From positions 30,523,809 through 30,587,808 of the forward strand of contig OY757939.1 of assembly GCA_963585895.1 (NCBI GenBank): a DNA stretch of 64,000 nt, read 5' to 3'. Origin of the DNA: Sepioteuthis lessoniana (Eukaryota > Mollusca > Cephalopoda > Myopsida > Loliginidae). The first letter of the stretch is position 1. Every line of letters starts with the position of its first letter. The notes beneath the pieces are model-generated. The model worked only from the letters and a program-made list of their open reading frames with translations, made no database searches and was not told where the DNA came from. A program made the position numbers and the translations under genes. Shown piece by piece: positions 46,101-56,992 of the stretch.

Positions 46101-46258
46101 CAAGCTTCCATGCTATTGAATATATATAAGAACTAATAAATATTTACTTATTATCATTATCATATAATAACTCTATTACTGATATTGAGCACTCTTCAAA
46201 TTATATCGCATTTGGTTTGCCACAAACCCACGAAGTTAGATAGTGACAGCCAACACTG

Positions 46259-46263
<5 letters not shown>

Positions 46264-46318
<55 letters not shown>
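46264..46318. repeat. TA microsatellite
   Basis: About 55 bp of TA dinucleotides. Confidence 0.95.
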
Positions 46319-46319
<1 letters not shown>

Positions 46320-46825
46320 CGTTACATAATTAAACTGGATATTTTTTATCATCAAGTTGTATTTAGGGCTCTGAGTTCCTTGTTTGTCTGTCTCACCACC
46401 CAACCTTATTATTCCTGGTAAGTCTTCTAAGCTTCACCTCATGTTCATACAAAGCTGATGTAAATCCTTGCTAGACAACCAACAGTGGCACATTCGTGTG
46501 CAGAAGTCCACAAGAATACTTCACTAATACGTTCGTGCTTGCTTCTCTAGCAATGCCCCCACGTCTTGTTCATCTTAACTGAATGATTTATGTAATAGGA
46601 GGCAAGTGGCCGGACAGCTGCAATTTTTTGGCGGGTGTCCTTCCATGATTTATTTAAGACTGCAAGTAGTCTTCCTCTGTCATAATTTCTGCGGAATATC
46701 ATCTGCTTCTTGCTTTTTTTTTATATGAAACCATTTTCTTTTATTAAATCTATTGACGTTCAAAGAACGTAGTCTTGGCAGATTATAAACAAATACGGTT
46801 GTAGTTTTGGGATGGATGATCTTCC

Positions 46826-46905
46826 TGAGGATTGAACCCGGGATTGAACCAGGGACCTTTAGATTTCAGTCTAAAGTGCTTGCGGGTTTCTTGCTACACC
46901 ACTTA
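46826..46905 (-). pseudogene. tRNA-Phe-like sequence
   Basis: The minus strand from the anticodon arm to the T arm reads 'ttagactgaaatctaaaggt' then 'ccctggttcaatcccggg', very close to animal tRNA-Phe with anticodon GAA (46865-46867). The D arm and acceptor stem are not recognisable ('tggtgtagcaagaaacccg'), so it is either a pseudogene or the head of a tRNA-Phe-derived SINE. Confidence 0.6.
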
Positions 46906-46929
46906 CCTCTTTGCGTTCCTCCTCCACTT

Positions 46930-46949
46930 TCCTCCTTCTCTTCCTCACT

Positions 46950-46987
<38 letters not shown>

Positions 46988-48080
46988 TTCTCCTTTCGTT
47001 CCTCTTCCACCTTTTTTCCTGTTTCTCCTTTTCTCTGCTTCTGCTTCTCACCGATAACCTGACGCAAAAGAAAAACAAGTCGTCATCGGAGGAATTGGTC
47101 GGTTTTTATTCACGCCACTCTACCCATAATCCATTTCCTCACCCTAAATCCACTCGGGGGTCCCCTCTCTCTTTTCCTTTAGAATGGGCAGAAGGTGGAT
47201 TATTGAAACAGCGGTGAGTATTTTTCTTTTCTTTCACATACAGACCGACTCATCATAATGGCGGTGTTTCTTCCTTCGGATCAGATTACTGCCCTGCACG
47301 CCAGACACAAACGAACCCTCTTTTATCGAGAGCTACCGTTAGTCTCACTTTCATGTCCCCAACGGTGCAAATGTATCTCCTTGTAAGACACCAGCGACTA
47401 TGTCGAAAAATTCGGTGTCTCATCAGGTAGGGGAACCACTGCTTCCGTGTGTAATATTTTGACCTTTGATCCGGCCCAAAAATGCTTTTCCAAGGTGATG
47501 CACCGGAAGGAAGTGACACATTCCAATGGCCAGTAATCGAAAGAGATCGTGTGGGCGGATTAAGGCTGGTGAAGGTCCCACTGTGCCACTACAGAGTGAT
47601 GCACCGGAAGAGAGTGACCTCTGAACTGCATGACAGTTATTTCCGCTTGATGACGATTAAACATTCGATTTCAAAGATCGAGTGGGCGTCGAACAATTAT
47701 ATAACTCAGTTGAGTTCGACGAGCGAGGGGAGTTGCAGGCATTTGAGTTCAACTGGCCAGTTGAGTTGAAGATCGGACGGAGTTGGAGACGAGATATGGT
47801 AAAGAAAGCCACACCTGGCCGAAGGGGCTTGGGGCCCTGATGAATTGGGGTCCAGAGAAGATGCTGATAAGATGCAATAAAGAAAGCCAGCACCCAGCAG
47901 AGTGGACCCCAGGACTCCAGTTGAGCATCAGAAGAACAAGAAAGACACAACGTGACGGCCATAAGTTTGGGGTCAAAATATTTCAGTTATGTTCGGTCTC
48001 CAGCTCCCTCTCATACGCTAACCCTGAGCAACCCTTTTCGAACCCTTACAAATAAAGTGAGAGGTAAATATTGTTAAAGA
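46930..48080. other. CT-rich sequence and LTR-like region
   Basis: 46955-46987 is CT-rich. 47470-48060 has a duplicated 'gtgatgcaccggaag' block (47500, 47597), several 'gagttg' repeats and 'caaataaagtgagagg' at 48050 as possible polyadenylation signal. I see no coding motif; the frames at 46807, 47482 and 47783 are not accepted. Confidence 0.35.
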
Positions 48081-48089
48081 AGTCTTCTT

Positions 48090-50190
48090 GCGTCGGTCTT
48101 TATTATTGTATCGTTATGATGCTGTAGATGATGATATAACACGTGTTTTAACAGCTAATAGTATTTGCTCCATCTTTCCTCTGTGTTTGGAAGCAAATGC
48201 CTTGAAGAAGTCTACGAACAAGTGCCACCTCGAGAATGTTTGTATGTTCTCCTTCGATGATTCGACGGATAGTCAGAATCTGTGAGATGGTGGAATCATT
48301 CCTTTGAAAGCTGTTCTAATTTTTTCCCATGAATTTTCTCGATTTTGGATTGGATACAATTGAGAAGCCGAGCATTTTAGACATTAGCAGCCATAGCAGT
48401 TAGAATCCTGTAGTTTTTAGTGATTCCAAGATCACCTTTCTTGGAGAAGGGAAGGATACAACCTTTCGTCTATTCTTCTGTTGTGTTTTGTTTATAGACA
48501 GCGCTGCACAATCGAAGAAGTATGTCGTCAAATTTTCTTGTTTTCCAAAATTCAAGGGGGGGAGACCTGCAGTCTTTCTGTTTTTAATTTCTTCCGTAAT
48601 GCGTCAACTTCTTCCTCCGTAACCTGTCATAGTTTAATGTCTTGTTAGTTATTAATAATTTCTTTGGATTGGTTTGTCAGCGATTTCCAGAGAGTTCCGA
48701 GTAGATTTTTGAAGTATTCTTTTCACTTCAGAAGTCTGTCTCATTAGCAGGCAGGGTTTATTTTTGCTCTCTATGTGCTCTTCTCTTCCCGCTCACTTCA
48801 TTTAATATCTCCCATGCTATTTGTGATTGTCGATCTTTACTGAATTTCTAATTCTATCGATTTGACATTGAATGAATTCTAATTGCTCTTTTTGGTATGT
48901 GTTAGTTCTCTTTTAAGTTTCTGCACGTTGGCATTTATTAAGTTTCTTTTATTGATGTGGTTTGGTTTGTTTAATGGCATATCAACCATTGTCGGTTATT
49001 TAATGCCAAGTCCTGTTTATACATGTATATTAAATATATATGATTTGTTAATACATTTTGTTGATAACATTTTTAAACAAGCTTGAGCTCACTTTTTTTT
49101 GTACACAATTAAATGGTTTCAAGTATTGCTATGTTAATATTTAAATTTAGGCAAACAGTTAAAGAATTTCGAGTATTGCTATTTAATACAAATAATTCTG
49201 TTCAACATTACTCATTCTTTTGTAATCAGTTAAATGGTTCCAAGTATTGCTATATTTGACTAACAATTAAATTTGACAGACATTTGTTTACACACAGTAA
49301 AAGAGTTCTATTTCTAACAATTCTATTCAACATGTCATTTGTTTGTTCAATGTCAAACATTTCTATTTGAATCATAGATAGGATCCTACGAGGTGCTTCC
49401 ACTTCAGGTCAGAGTGGACCAGGGAGCGATGGCAATGAAGGAGTACTCCATATTCTCCAAAGTTCCAGGGCTTGAACCTCGCCATCAGAAGGTTTAATGT
49501 CGTATTGAGGACAATCGTTGTGGGTATGTCTTATTCTTCTGCAGAGATGCAGTCAGTGTGTTCTCTAGCACCAGTCGATTGGGCTTCTGTTATTGAGTAA
49601 AGGTGCTTTTTAAAGTTAACTTCTTTGCTTTCAAATTTGTTTCTTACACTTACCGTTTATTTATTGCTTATATTTCTATTGGTAAGTGACAACTAATCGT
49701 TCTGTGTAATTTTGACTGTTTTTTTTTTCCTTCTACGTAGGTTCATGCGTATCTTTGACTTGAGGAATCTGTGATCGGAAGATACTCTTTCAAAAGAGGA
49801 ATATACCTCACAGTTCAAAATGCTATTTATCCACTTCTTGTTTGTAAATACATAATCTACCTGTGTTTTTTTTTTTTTTTTTTTTTTTGAGTAGGTGCAG
49901 GTCCATAGTTGTCCATCTTTCTATTTAACAGGTTGTGTAAGCTGAATCTATTATATTCATCTTTGTCTAAGTAAATATTCATATTTCTACCGATGTTATT
50001 TTTGGGAATGTATCGAGCAAAGGGAAGATAGCTCGCCGTAGAAGGTGGTGATATCCGTTTTATCATTGGCATTAATGGGACTGTAGCAAGAGACGATCGT
50101 TGTGCAGGAGTTGCGATTAAATGTTGTGTTATATAATTAAGGAATGATTTTTTTATATTTATCATTTTTCGTTAATAATATTTTATCATT
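48090..50190 (-). pseudogene. Decayed RTE element split by repeat C
   Basis: Minus strand. Endonuclease part, 50190 to about 49600: block equivalent to 'IVSCYSPTN' (50100 region), 'NRFSLHNLLNRKMDN', 'QVDYVFTNKKWINSILNCE' and 'SSFERVSSDHRF'. A 25-bp A-tract (plus-strand T, 49864-49888) interrupts it. Repeat C lies at 48951-49588. The linker and RT resume at 48950-48090: 'DRQSQIAWEILNEVSGK', 'DDILLRLCSAVYKQN', 'KGCILPFSKKGDLGITKNY' and 'SQILTIRRIIEG'. The right order and matching segments with the 15.6-18.6 kb RTE show one original element. About 40-50 codons are missing at the repeat C site. The 3' third is absent. Confidence 0.85.
48951..49588 (+). repeat. Repeat C copy 8
   Basis: Complete type: head 'ggcatatcaacc' / 'ggttatttaatgcc' (48976-49010), units of 'tggttccaagtattgctat' type, then body 'ttcaggtcagagtggacc' and end 'gcagtcagtgtgttctctag'. 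Located inside an RTE copy on the other strand. Confidence 0.8.
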
Positions 50191-50219
50191 CAGTTTGGTT
50201 GGTCTTTGAACTATTCGGG

Positions 50220-50720
50220 TTAAGAGTCCAAGTGTATAGTCAATTGGTGCAGTTGACGCACGCACGCAAAGGATATGACAATTACCATTGTCTTAATAAA
50301 CCCCCAGACAGGAAATGGAGTGTGGAAGACGTCATGAAGAGATGGTCCTGAGAATTTGAGGATTTTGAAAAAGAGTCAGTTGAGAAGTTGAGATTGGAGT
50401 ATGAAGGCAGAGAATTGAGTTTCTACCATTGAGGCGGCGGTTAATTTTTTCGGGTCTCGACTGACGGAGATGAATTGAGATCTTAAACACCACCAGACGC
50501 GCCGTGCGTGGGGGTGGAGTCAGATAGTATGGTTAGCAAAGACTTTTAAGAATTATGTCTCTCCCCTCGTGTCGAAGAACGGAAGTCAAGAAATTAATAA
50601 ACCGTTCGTATCTGAAACGACAGTGTCCGCCTGTGTTTGTATATGTGTTGTATTACAGTTGTGATTGACAATCACCAAATAGTATACAACAATTCTCGGT
50701 GACATTTTCTCTGTGCTATT
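50220..50720 (+). other. LTR-like sequence
   Basis: G/A-rich with 'attaataaaccgttcg' at 50598 as a possible polyadenylation signal, ending 'atagtatacaacaattctcg'. No partner copy was found; nature uncertain. Confidence 0.25.
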
Positions 50721-50924
50721 TAGTGATTTTAAGGCACGAGGACCGAGGAACATCCCTAAGCTCCCATAGTGACATTGGTGAAGTTACTGAGACGATGGGG
50801 ATATTATTAGGCATTATTTATTGCCAAAATATATACTATTGAAACTCTCTATACAAATATAAAATTTATATATAACTATAATTATTTTTAGATTCCTAAA
50901 TTTTCACATTTTTTAGAGTATCAT

Positions 50925-51080
50925 TGTTGCAGGATTTAGTAATAAATAATACCTAATAATATTTGTTTCATTGTATAATTTAGATAATAAAATAAATAAT
51001 AAAACCCTGTTTCTTTGTTTTAGAAGAAAATTAGCTTTTTATAAAAAATGTTTGGGGTGTAATTATTTATGGGCAATGAT
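50925..51080. mobile_element. MITE-like repeat E copy 2
   Basis: Shares 'ttagtaataaataatacct', 'gaaaattagctttttata' and the end 'gtgtaattatttatgggcaa' with 19288-19492. The left end is unclear. Confidence 0.5.
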
Positions 51081-51341
51081 ATATATATATATATATATAA
51101 GTTGAGACCAAATTTTATACTTAATATTTAATGAAAATCCTGTAAAAAATGGTAATTAGAGACATCGAACACGCACTGGCTAGATAATCCAGATAAGGTT
51201 CTCATAACTCCATTTAAAAATAAATTTCTTAAAAGCCGAAAACTATATATATATATATATATATATATTAAGAGAGATAGATAGAGTGTGTTCGGGTTTT
51301 TTTTTCAGGAATAGCTTGATGTAACAGTGAAGAATCAACGG

Positions 51342-51984
51342 CAATGGAGAACAGAAAGATTAAAAATGTATTTGAGAAAAAGTTAGAGGACGTGAAGGAC
51401 AGGAAGCCATCTGAATATTGGAAAAGAGCTGCATAAATCATGATGATTCGCATCGGGTATCAAAACGCCGACATCATGATTGCTGTTGAATGTTCTGTGA
51501 ACACTGTAAAGACCAAAAGATGTGATGCGGACATCTGTAATGGCGACTACGTAGCCGTGGCCAGTAAGAAGGGATACAGCAAGTGTTCTAACTGCACCTG
51601 CACGCCGGAAATCCTCCAACAACTGCATGATAAGATGACAGAAAATTCAAGTTAGGGAATTCGGATTATAGCGAAAGCGATGGGTCATGGAGTCGCCACC
51701 ATGAAGCTGGCCCCGAATGAGGACCTTCGCAACTACTCGTACAAGAGGCGTTAGGGACAAATTCTGACACCCAAAGCCATAGTGAGTTGCTTGACAAAAA
51801 CAAAAAAGCTTCTGTTGAGCCAGAGATGATCTGTCTCTTCTCAGATGAAAAGAACTTTTGCAAGGACCAGTTGCACAACACCCTGAACAACGGGAGGCTT
51901 GTTAACAGTCTATGTGATGTCCAACATATCATGAAAACCAAGTTTCCCCAAATAGTGATAGTCTTTGGGTTTGTCTCTTGTAAG
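51342..51984 (+). pseudogene. Mariner transposase, N-terminal part
   Basis: Begins at ATG 51342 ('MENRKIKNVFEKKLEDVKDR'), changes frame after 'YWKRAA' (51421), then 51440-51655 'MMIRIGYQNADIMIAVECSV' forms the helix-turn-helix region. Further pieces: 'NEDLRNYSYKRR' and, in 51787-51984, 'MICLFSDEKNFCKDQLHNT' with the first catalytic Asp in the FSDEK context, then 'MKTKFPQIVIVFGFVS'. Several stops and frame changes disable it. It continues at 56993. Confidence 0.8.
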
Positions 51985-52199
51985 TGTAATATCTTAACTA
52001 ACAAAAGGGAAATAACCTCTGATGCCACAGGGCTTACGGCCCCTACTACATCCGAAAATTTGGTCAATAAAGGAATACCAGGCATAGCAGCAGATATTCG
52101 TCTTCCCTCTGTCTTTAATCATCATCCATTCTATTGATTTACCTTAGTAATAATCAATACCTAACAAGTATCGATTATCTCAGGTATAAAAACATTATA
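51985..52199 (+). repeat. 5' LTR of the Gypsy element
   Basis: TGTAATATC...AACATTATA. Contains 'ataaaggaata' near 52067 and 'gtataaaaacatt' near the end. Starts directly after 'gtaag'. Confidence 0.93.
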
Positions 52200-52200
52200 T

Positions 52201-52218
52201 TGGCGACGAGGAGAGAGT
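52201..52218 (+). other. Primer-binding site
   Basis: 'tggcgacgaggagagagt' begins two bases after the LTR; TGG start and position are as expected for a tRNA 3' end primer. I did not assign the tRNA. Confidence 0.7.
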
Positions 52219-52283
52219 CGTTTACTCACAAAAAAAAAAAAAAAAAAAAAAAAACCGTCCACGTGCCGAAGAAAAAAACTAAC

Positions 52284-53035
52284 ATGGCGCCTTACCACAT
52301 TACCCTGAATTTGATTGTGAATCGGAAAACAAAGCCGCAAAAATGGACAAAATATGTCAACAGACTGAAAAATTATTTCACTGCATACAACATAGAAGAC
52401 GATAAACGTAGAAAAGCAACGCTACTGACTTTTGTTGGAGAGTAGATGAATGATCTTATTGACGATTTGCCGTCTGAACAAACCACACCAGAAAAAGATG
52501 AAACACACTTTGATAAGCTCGTCCTGGCCGTGCAAAACCACTTCAACCCAGAGAACAACACCGAATATAACCGATTTGTATTTCGAAAAAAAAAAAAACA
52601 CCCCAAATATAGAGGACTTTTATCAGGAAAGAGGCAGCAGCTATGTGCCACTTCAGAGATACAAATGCGGATATAAAATCCCAGCTTATAACAGGCTGTT
52701 TATCAGAAAAAGTTCGCCAAAAGGGACTGATGAACTCAAATATGCTTTTAGGCAATCTAATAAACTACGCCAAAACGACGTAAACTATATCCAAACACCT
52801 GGAACAGATGCGCTTAGAAGATACCAACTCCACTACGAAACCCATCACATCTATTAATGCACTTGTCAACAAAGTCGCGAATGAACATCAACGGCCACGC
52901 AAACGTCCCCAGCAAAACTGGTGCAGAAATTGCAATGGGAAATGCCCACGTGAACGGGGACCGACATCCTGACCTGCATTTCAGAACCAGTGTGCTTATT
53001 TCCAGAGATGGGGACATTTCACCTCTGTCTGTTTA
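52284..53035 (+). pseudogene. gag: Gypsy gag, broken
   Basis: Starts at ATG 52284 ('MAPYHITLNLIVNRKTKPQK'), with a TAG at 52443-52445 and frame breaks around an A-run at 52580. Continues with 'EQTTPEKDETHFDKLVLAV' and 'NTPNIEDFYQERGS'. Zinc-knuckle traces: 'WCRNCNGKCPRERG' (about 52920) and 'CAYFQRWGHFTSVC' (about 52990), in which the second Cys is replaced by Phe. Structural protein of the particle when intact. Confidence 0.75.
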
Positions 53036-53236
53036 AGAAAACTTAACGACGAGGATAGACGATGGAGAACAAACCGCCCCCACACCCACAAGCTCAAACC
53101 AGTCGACGACCGGTGAACTGCATTGAGGATCATCAACGAGACTCAAACAGTGGCAGTGACACGGAATATGTATTCAATACAGGTAAAGTAAAAAAACCTT
53201 CCTTACTTCAACTTATCTTTTAGTGATGGCCATCAA

Positions 53237-53470
53237 ATGTTCAATGTATTAGCTGACTCTGGCGCCACTATAAACATTTTATCTGAGGCAGATTTCAAAT
53301 CCCTAAGACCAACGCCCTTCCTCCGACCCACAAAAACCGTAATATCTGGATTCGGTGTCAAGGAAGCCACCCCAGTCCTAGGTCAGTTCAGCACACTTCT
53401 AGAGTTTAGAAGCGGACATACACGTTATAAAGAATCCAGAAAAGCCCATCATCGGCTGGGAAACATGTAA
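53237..53470 (+). pseudogene. Gypsy protease
   Basis: 'MFNVLADSGATINILSEADF' carries the D-S-G catalytic motif. The frame is lost after 'FRSGHTRYKE', shortly before the second conserved segment. Confidence 0.8.
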
Positions 53471-53559
53471 AAGGCTCAAACTACTATCAGCAAACACTCA
53501 CTCAGTCAACCACATCAGTAACTCTGATGCACAAACCCCACTCTCCACTCTTCAACTTC

Positions 53560-54713
53560 TAGAGGACTACGCAAAACTGGTCAATGGTCTTGGTAAACTC
53601 AAAGAAAAAAAAGTTCACCTACACATAGATGAAAACATACCACACATCGGTCAGAGATAACGCAGGGTCCCTTTTCGCGTAAGGAAAGTTATAGAAGAGT
53701 TAATACCCAAAGATGAGGAACTGGGAGTGATAGAAAAGGCAGACAGACCAACCCCATGGGTATCTCCTATTGTGGTAGTACCCAAAAAGGGTCAAAATAA
53801 AATCAGGATTTGCATCGACATGAGAGCGGCAAACAAAGCTATCAAAAGTAAACGACACCCAACCCCACACCCAATGAACTGATTTTTGTTTTTGTTTTGT
53901 TTTACGGTATATCAACCACAAGGGGTCATTTAATGTCAGTTAATATATATATATATATATATTGTCATCTACAGATAGACTGTTTCGTTCTATCAGAACT
54001 CTTCCGTGTGGCTAGACACGCAGAACGCTCGAAGCTGGGCCCGAAACCCATACCAATTTACGTTAGACTAAGTCTCAGACCGCCCTGCCAACAAGCGGAA
54101 CTGAAAACTATCCTATCATGAGCTAATGTATTCAGCAAATTGGATCTCAACCAAGGCTATAACCAATTGGAACTAGCTGAAGAATCCCGATACATAAACC
54201 ACCTTTGCAACACACCTAGGCCTATACAGGTATAAAAGACTCTTTTTTGGTGTCAACTCCGCCAGTGAGATATTCCAGGAATAAATCCGTCCAGCACTTG
54301 CAGGGATTAAGGGAGCCATCAACATCAGCGACGACATACTTTGTTTCGGATCAGACCAGCAAGACCACGACCAAAACCTCCATGCGATATTCAGACGACT
54401 TCGCGAAAAAGGGCTCACCCTAAATGGCAGCAAATATTAGTACAACAAGAGATCATTGGAATTCCTTGGACATACCTTCGGTAATGAAGGCATCAGCCCA
54501 AGCAACCTCAAAATAAAAGCAATCCTTAGCCTACCCGACCCTAAAAACGCATCTGAAGTCGGAAGTTTGTTGGGGATGACTAACTTCTGTGGGGAAGAAT
54601 TCAATCCAAACTATGCAACCCTCACTCATGAACTACGTCAACTAACAAAAAAAAACAAACAAAAAAAAAAAAAAAAAAAAAAAAAAACAACACTCACTGT
54701 GGTCCTGGACTGA
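53560..54713 (+). pseudogene. pol: Gypsy reverse transcriptase, broken
   Basis: 53666-53881 reads 'VRKVIEELIPKDEELGVIEK' and 'TPWVSPIVVVPKKG'; then about 53885-53965 is a small insertion of the repeat C head with a TA run. RT resumes around 54122 ('NVFSKLDLNQGYNQLELAEE'), with the active-site segment 'INISDDILCFGS' at 54315-54350 and 'FRRLREKGLTLNGSKY'. 54456-54713 is the thumb/connection ('MEFLGHTFGNEGISPS'), ending in a 27-bp A-tract that breaks the frame. Confidence 0.8.
53885..53965 (+). repeat. Repeat C head inserted in Gypsy RT
   Basis: 'tttacggtatatcaaccaca' and 'ggggtcatttaatgtcagtt' match the head stem-loop of repeat C, followed by a TA run (53943-53961). It interrupts the RT frame, so the insertion is younger than the Gypsy element. 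Confidence 0.6.
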
Positions 54714-54725
54714 ACGCCACACTGA

Positions 54726-56558
54726 ATGTCTAAAAACATTAAAGAGGCACTGAGCAAAGCATGCTCACTTGCCTACTTTGACCCGAACAAACACACTGAA
54801 ACACATACTGATGCCAATCTGGCAGGCATTTCTGCCGTGTTGTCACAAAATGGATGGATAGTACAATTTGCAAGTCGAGCTCTATCCGCAGTTGAACAGA
54901 GATACTCCCAAACAGAACGTGAGGCACTTGCTATCACATGGGCGTGTGAATACTTTCACATATATATCTTTGGAGCCCCATTCGCTGTCTTTACAGATCA
55001 CAACCCCCTAACATCCATTTTCAACAACACCCGCTCCCAACTATCAGCACGCATTGAACGCTGGGTTTTGAGAACACAACCATACGACATGACTGTCATT
55101 TACCGACCAGGCCATGATAACCCAGCTGACTATCTCAGCCGCCATCCAACACACCTACCACCAAGCGGCAAAGAAGAAAAAATAGCAGAGGAATATATAA
55201 ACTACATCCTCTCAACCTCAAACCCCAAAGCAATGACAATTGATGAAGTTGCAACGGAAACGGCAAAAGACAAGACATTCACCACTGTCATCCAAGCCAT
55301 CATTACCAATAAATGGCATGGTATCGAGGATGGCATAAACAAAGCAACATTCCACACTCTGCACGCCAATCGTGCTGAACTATGACTAGCACACAAGGAT
55401 AGCATCATCCTCAAAGGGCACCGGATTGTACTGCCTGAAGCACTACAAAACAGAGCTACCAAAATAGCGTATGCCGGACACCAAGGCATTGTAAAAACCA
55501 TGGCTCTTCTCCGAGAAAAGGTCTGGTTCAAAGACATGCAGCCTCTAGTGGAAGAAAACATCAAGAACTGCCACACCGGCCAGATCAGTACCCACAAACC
55601 GGCAAGAGAGCCACTGCAAATGTCCCCACTACCCGCCGCCCCATGGACAGAAGTCAGTGCTGACTTTGGACACCTCCAAAACGGAAAGTACCTCCTTGTT
55701 GTCACAGACGAATACTCACGCTATGTTGTTGTCGACATACTGAACTCCATCTCAACAACATCAGTCATACTCCGCTTGGACAAGATATTCGCCGAATTTG
55801 GCGTTCAAGTCTCCCTCAAAACGGACAATGGCCCACCATTCAACAGCCATGAATTCAAAACCTATGCCTCCATCACCGGATTCAGACACAGGAGAATAAC
55901 ACCCCTATGGCTCCAGGCCAATGCTGAAACAGAAAGCTTCATGCGCACTGTAAAAAAGTCCATTAAAACTGCTCTAAACAAAGGTCGAAGCTGGAAGCAG
56001 GAATTATTCAAATTCCAACTGGACTACCGGACAATACCATATTGCACCACTGGCGTACCCCCAGCCATAATCCTATTTGGCCGGACCATAAAAAACCGCC
56101 TGCCACACCTGATCACACCCATAGTTGAAAACCCTAGCATTAGGGAGCGTGACACCGAAGCCAAGAGAACAATAAAGCAATACGCTGATAGAAAAGCGTA
56201 CGTGAAACCCAATGATCTCAGGGTGGGTGATACAGTCATTGTAAAAAGCGACCACACCTCAAAGGCTTTCACACCTTACCAAACTAACCCAATAACTATA
56301 ATAAAGAAAAAGGGATCCATGATCCCTGCCACACACAAGGGTAACCAAACAACAACAAATTCCAGCTTCTTCAAAAAAATCCCTAAGCCAACAACAAACC
56401 CCACACATAACCTACTGGATTACTCCTCATTTGAAGATGAAAGCTACACACATGCGACAACACCACCAGAACCTAAAGACAACCAGGCACAACACACACC
56501 TCTAAACCTCAGGCGTTCAGGCAGAACAAAACGGCCACCCAAAAGATTTGACCACTAA
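54726..56558 (+). pseudogene. pol: Gypsy RNase H and integrase, one internal stop
   Basis: RNase H (54726-55385) shows 'ETHTDANLAGISAVLSQNG', 'QTEREALAITWACEYFHIY' and 'YRPGHDNPADYLSRH'. A single TGA at 55383-55385 separates it from the integrase in the same frame. The integrase zinc finger has 'AGHQGIVKTMALLREKVWF' and 'CHTG', where the last Cys is replaced by Gly. Core: first Asp in 'SADFG' (55656), second in 'TDNGPPF' (55820), Glu in 'NAETES' (55920) spaced DD35E. The C terminus ends 'RRSGRTKRPPKRFDH', a usual Gypsy polyprotein end. Best preserved part of the element. Confidence 0.88.
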
Positions 56559-56759
56559 CAACAACAAAAAACAAACCAAAAACAAAGAAATATACCCGTA
56601 CACAATAGTCTGAATTATTGTCATTTTCTTTTCTTTCATTCAGGTTAACAGACGTCTCCTCCTACATAAAGTCCGAGCCATCGGTTCAAGCATCCCAACC
56701 ACTTCACAGACTGAATGAACTCCTTCCTCAGATAATCATTATTATTGTTGTTATCATTA

Positions 56760-56777
56760 TTAAAAAAAAGAAAGCAT
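56760..56777 (+). other. Polypurine tract
   Basis: 'aaaaaaaagaaagca' directly before the 3' LTR; A-rich rather than G-rich. Confidence 0.65.
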
Positions 56778-56992
56778 TGTAATATCTTAACTAACAAAAG
56801 GGAAATAACCTCTGATGCCACTGGGCTTACGACCCCTACTACATCCGACACTTTGGTCAATAAAGGAATTCCAGACATAGCAGCAGATGTTCGTCTTCCC
56901 TCTGTCTTTAATCATCATCCATTCTATTGATTCACCTTGGTAAAAATCAATACCTAACAAGTATCGATTATCTCAGATATAAAAACATTATA
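56778..56992 (+). repeat. 3' LTR of the Gypsy element
   Basis: 215 bp; same ends as the 5' LTR, followed by 'gtaag'. Confidence 0.93.

Larger units (their letters stand above)
44014..46152 (+). mobile_element. Penelope-like element remnant with long inverted arms
   Basis: Left arm 44014-44460 and right arm about 45705-46152 are inverted copies, recognisable through paired blocks: 'gaggttgtttcctggatgta' (44321) against 'tacatccaggagacaacctc' (45823), 'gcccaagtcgcgttagattt' against its complement near 45790, and 'gtctgcgacctctggtttca' (44065) against 'tgaaaccagaagtcgcagac' (46082). Between them is the C-terminal coding end of a Penelope-like reverse transcriptase with GIY-YIG domain. A 60-bp direct repeat ('tagttaaaatcatcacc' block) at 45310 and 45703 lies in the 3' region. 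The left arm equals a 3' region of the element on the opposite strand, as if a second truncated copy were attached head-on; such arrangements are known for Penelope elements. Confidence 0.75.
51985..56992 (+). mobile_element. Ty3/Gypsy LTR retrotransposon
   Basis: 5.0-kb element with 215-bp LTRs (51985-52199 and 56778-56992), perfect 5-bp target duplication 'gtaag' (51980-51984, 56993-56997), a TGG-starting primer site at 52201 and an A-rich polypurine tract before the 3' LTR. By eye the two LTRs differ at 11 of 215 positions (about 5%). Domain order gag, protease, RT, RNase H, integrase is that of Gypsy. The coding region has many frame breaks, two long A-tracts and a small insertion in RT. 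Confidence 0.92.

Noticed and set aside
46807..47217. 136-codon Ser/Leu/Phe-rich frame
   Set aside because: Starts within the tRNA-Phe-like sequence and runs through CT-rich low-complexity DNA.
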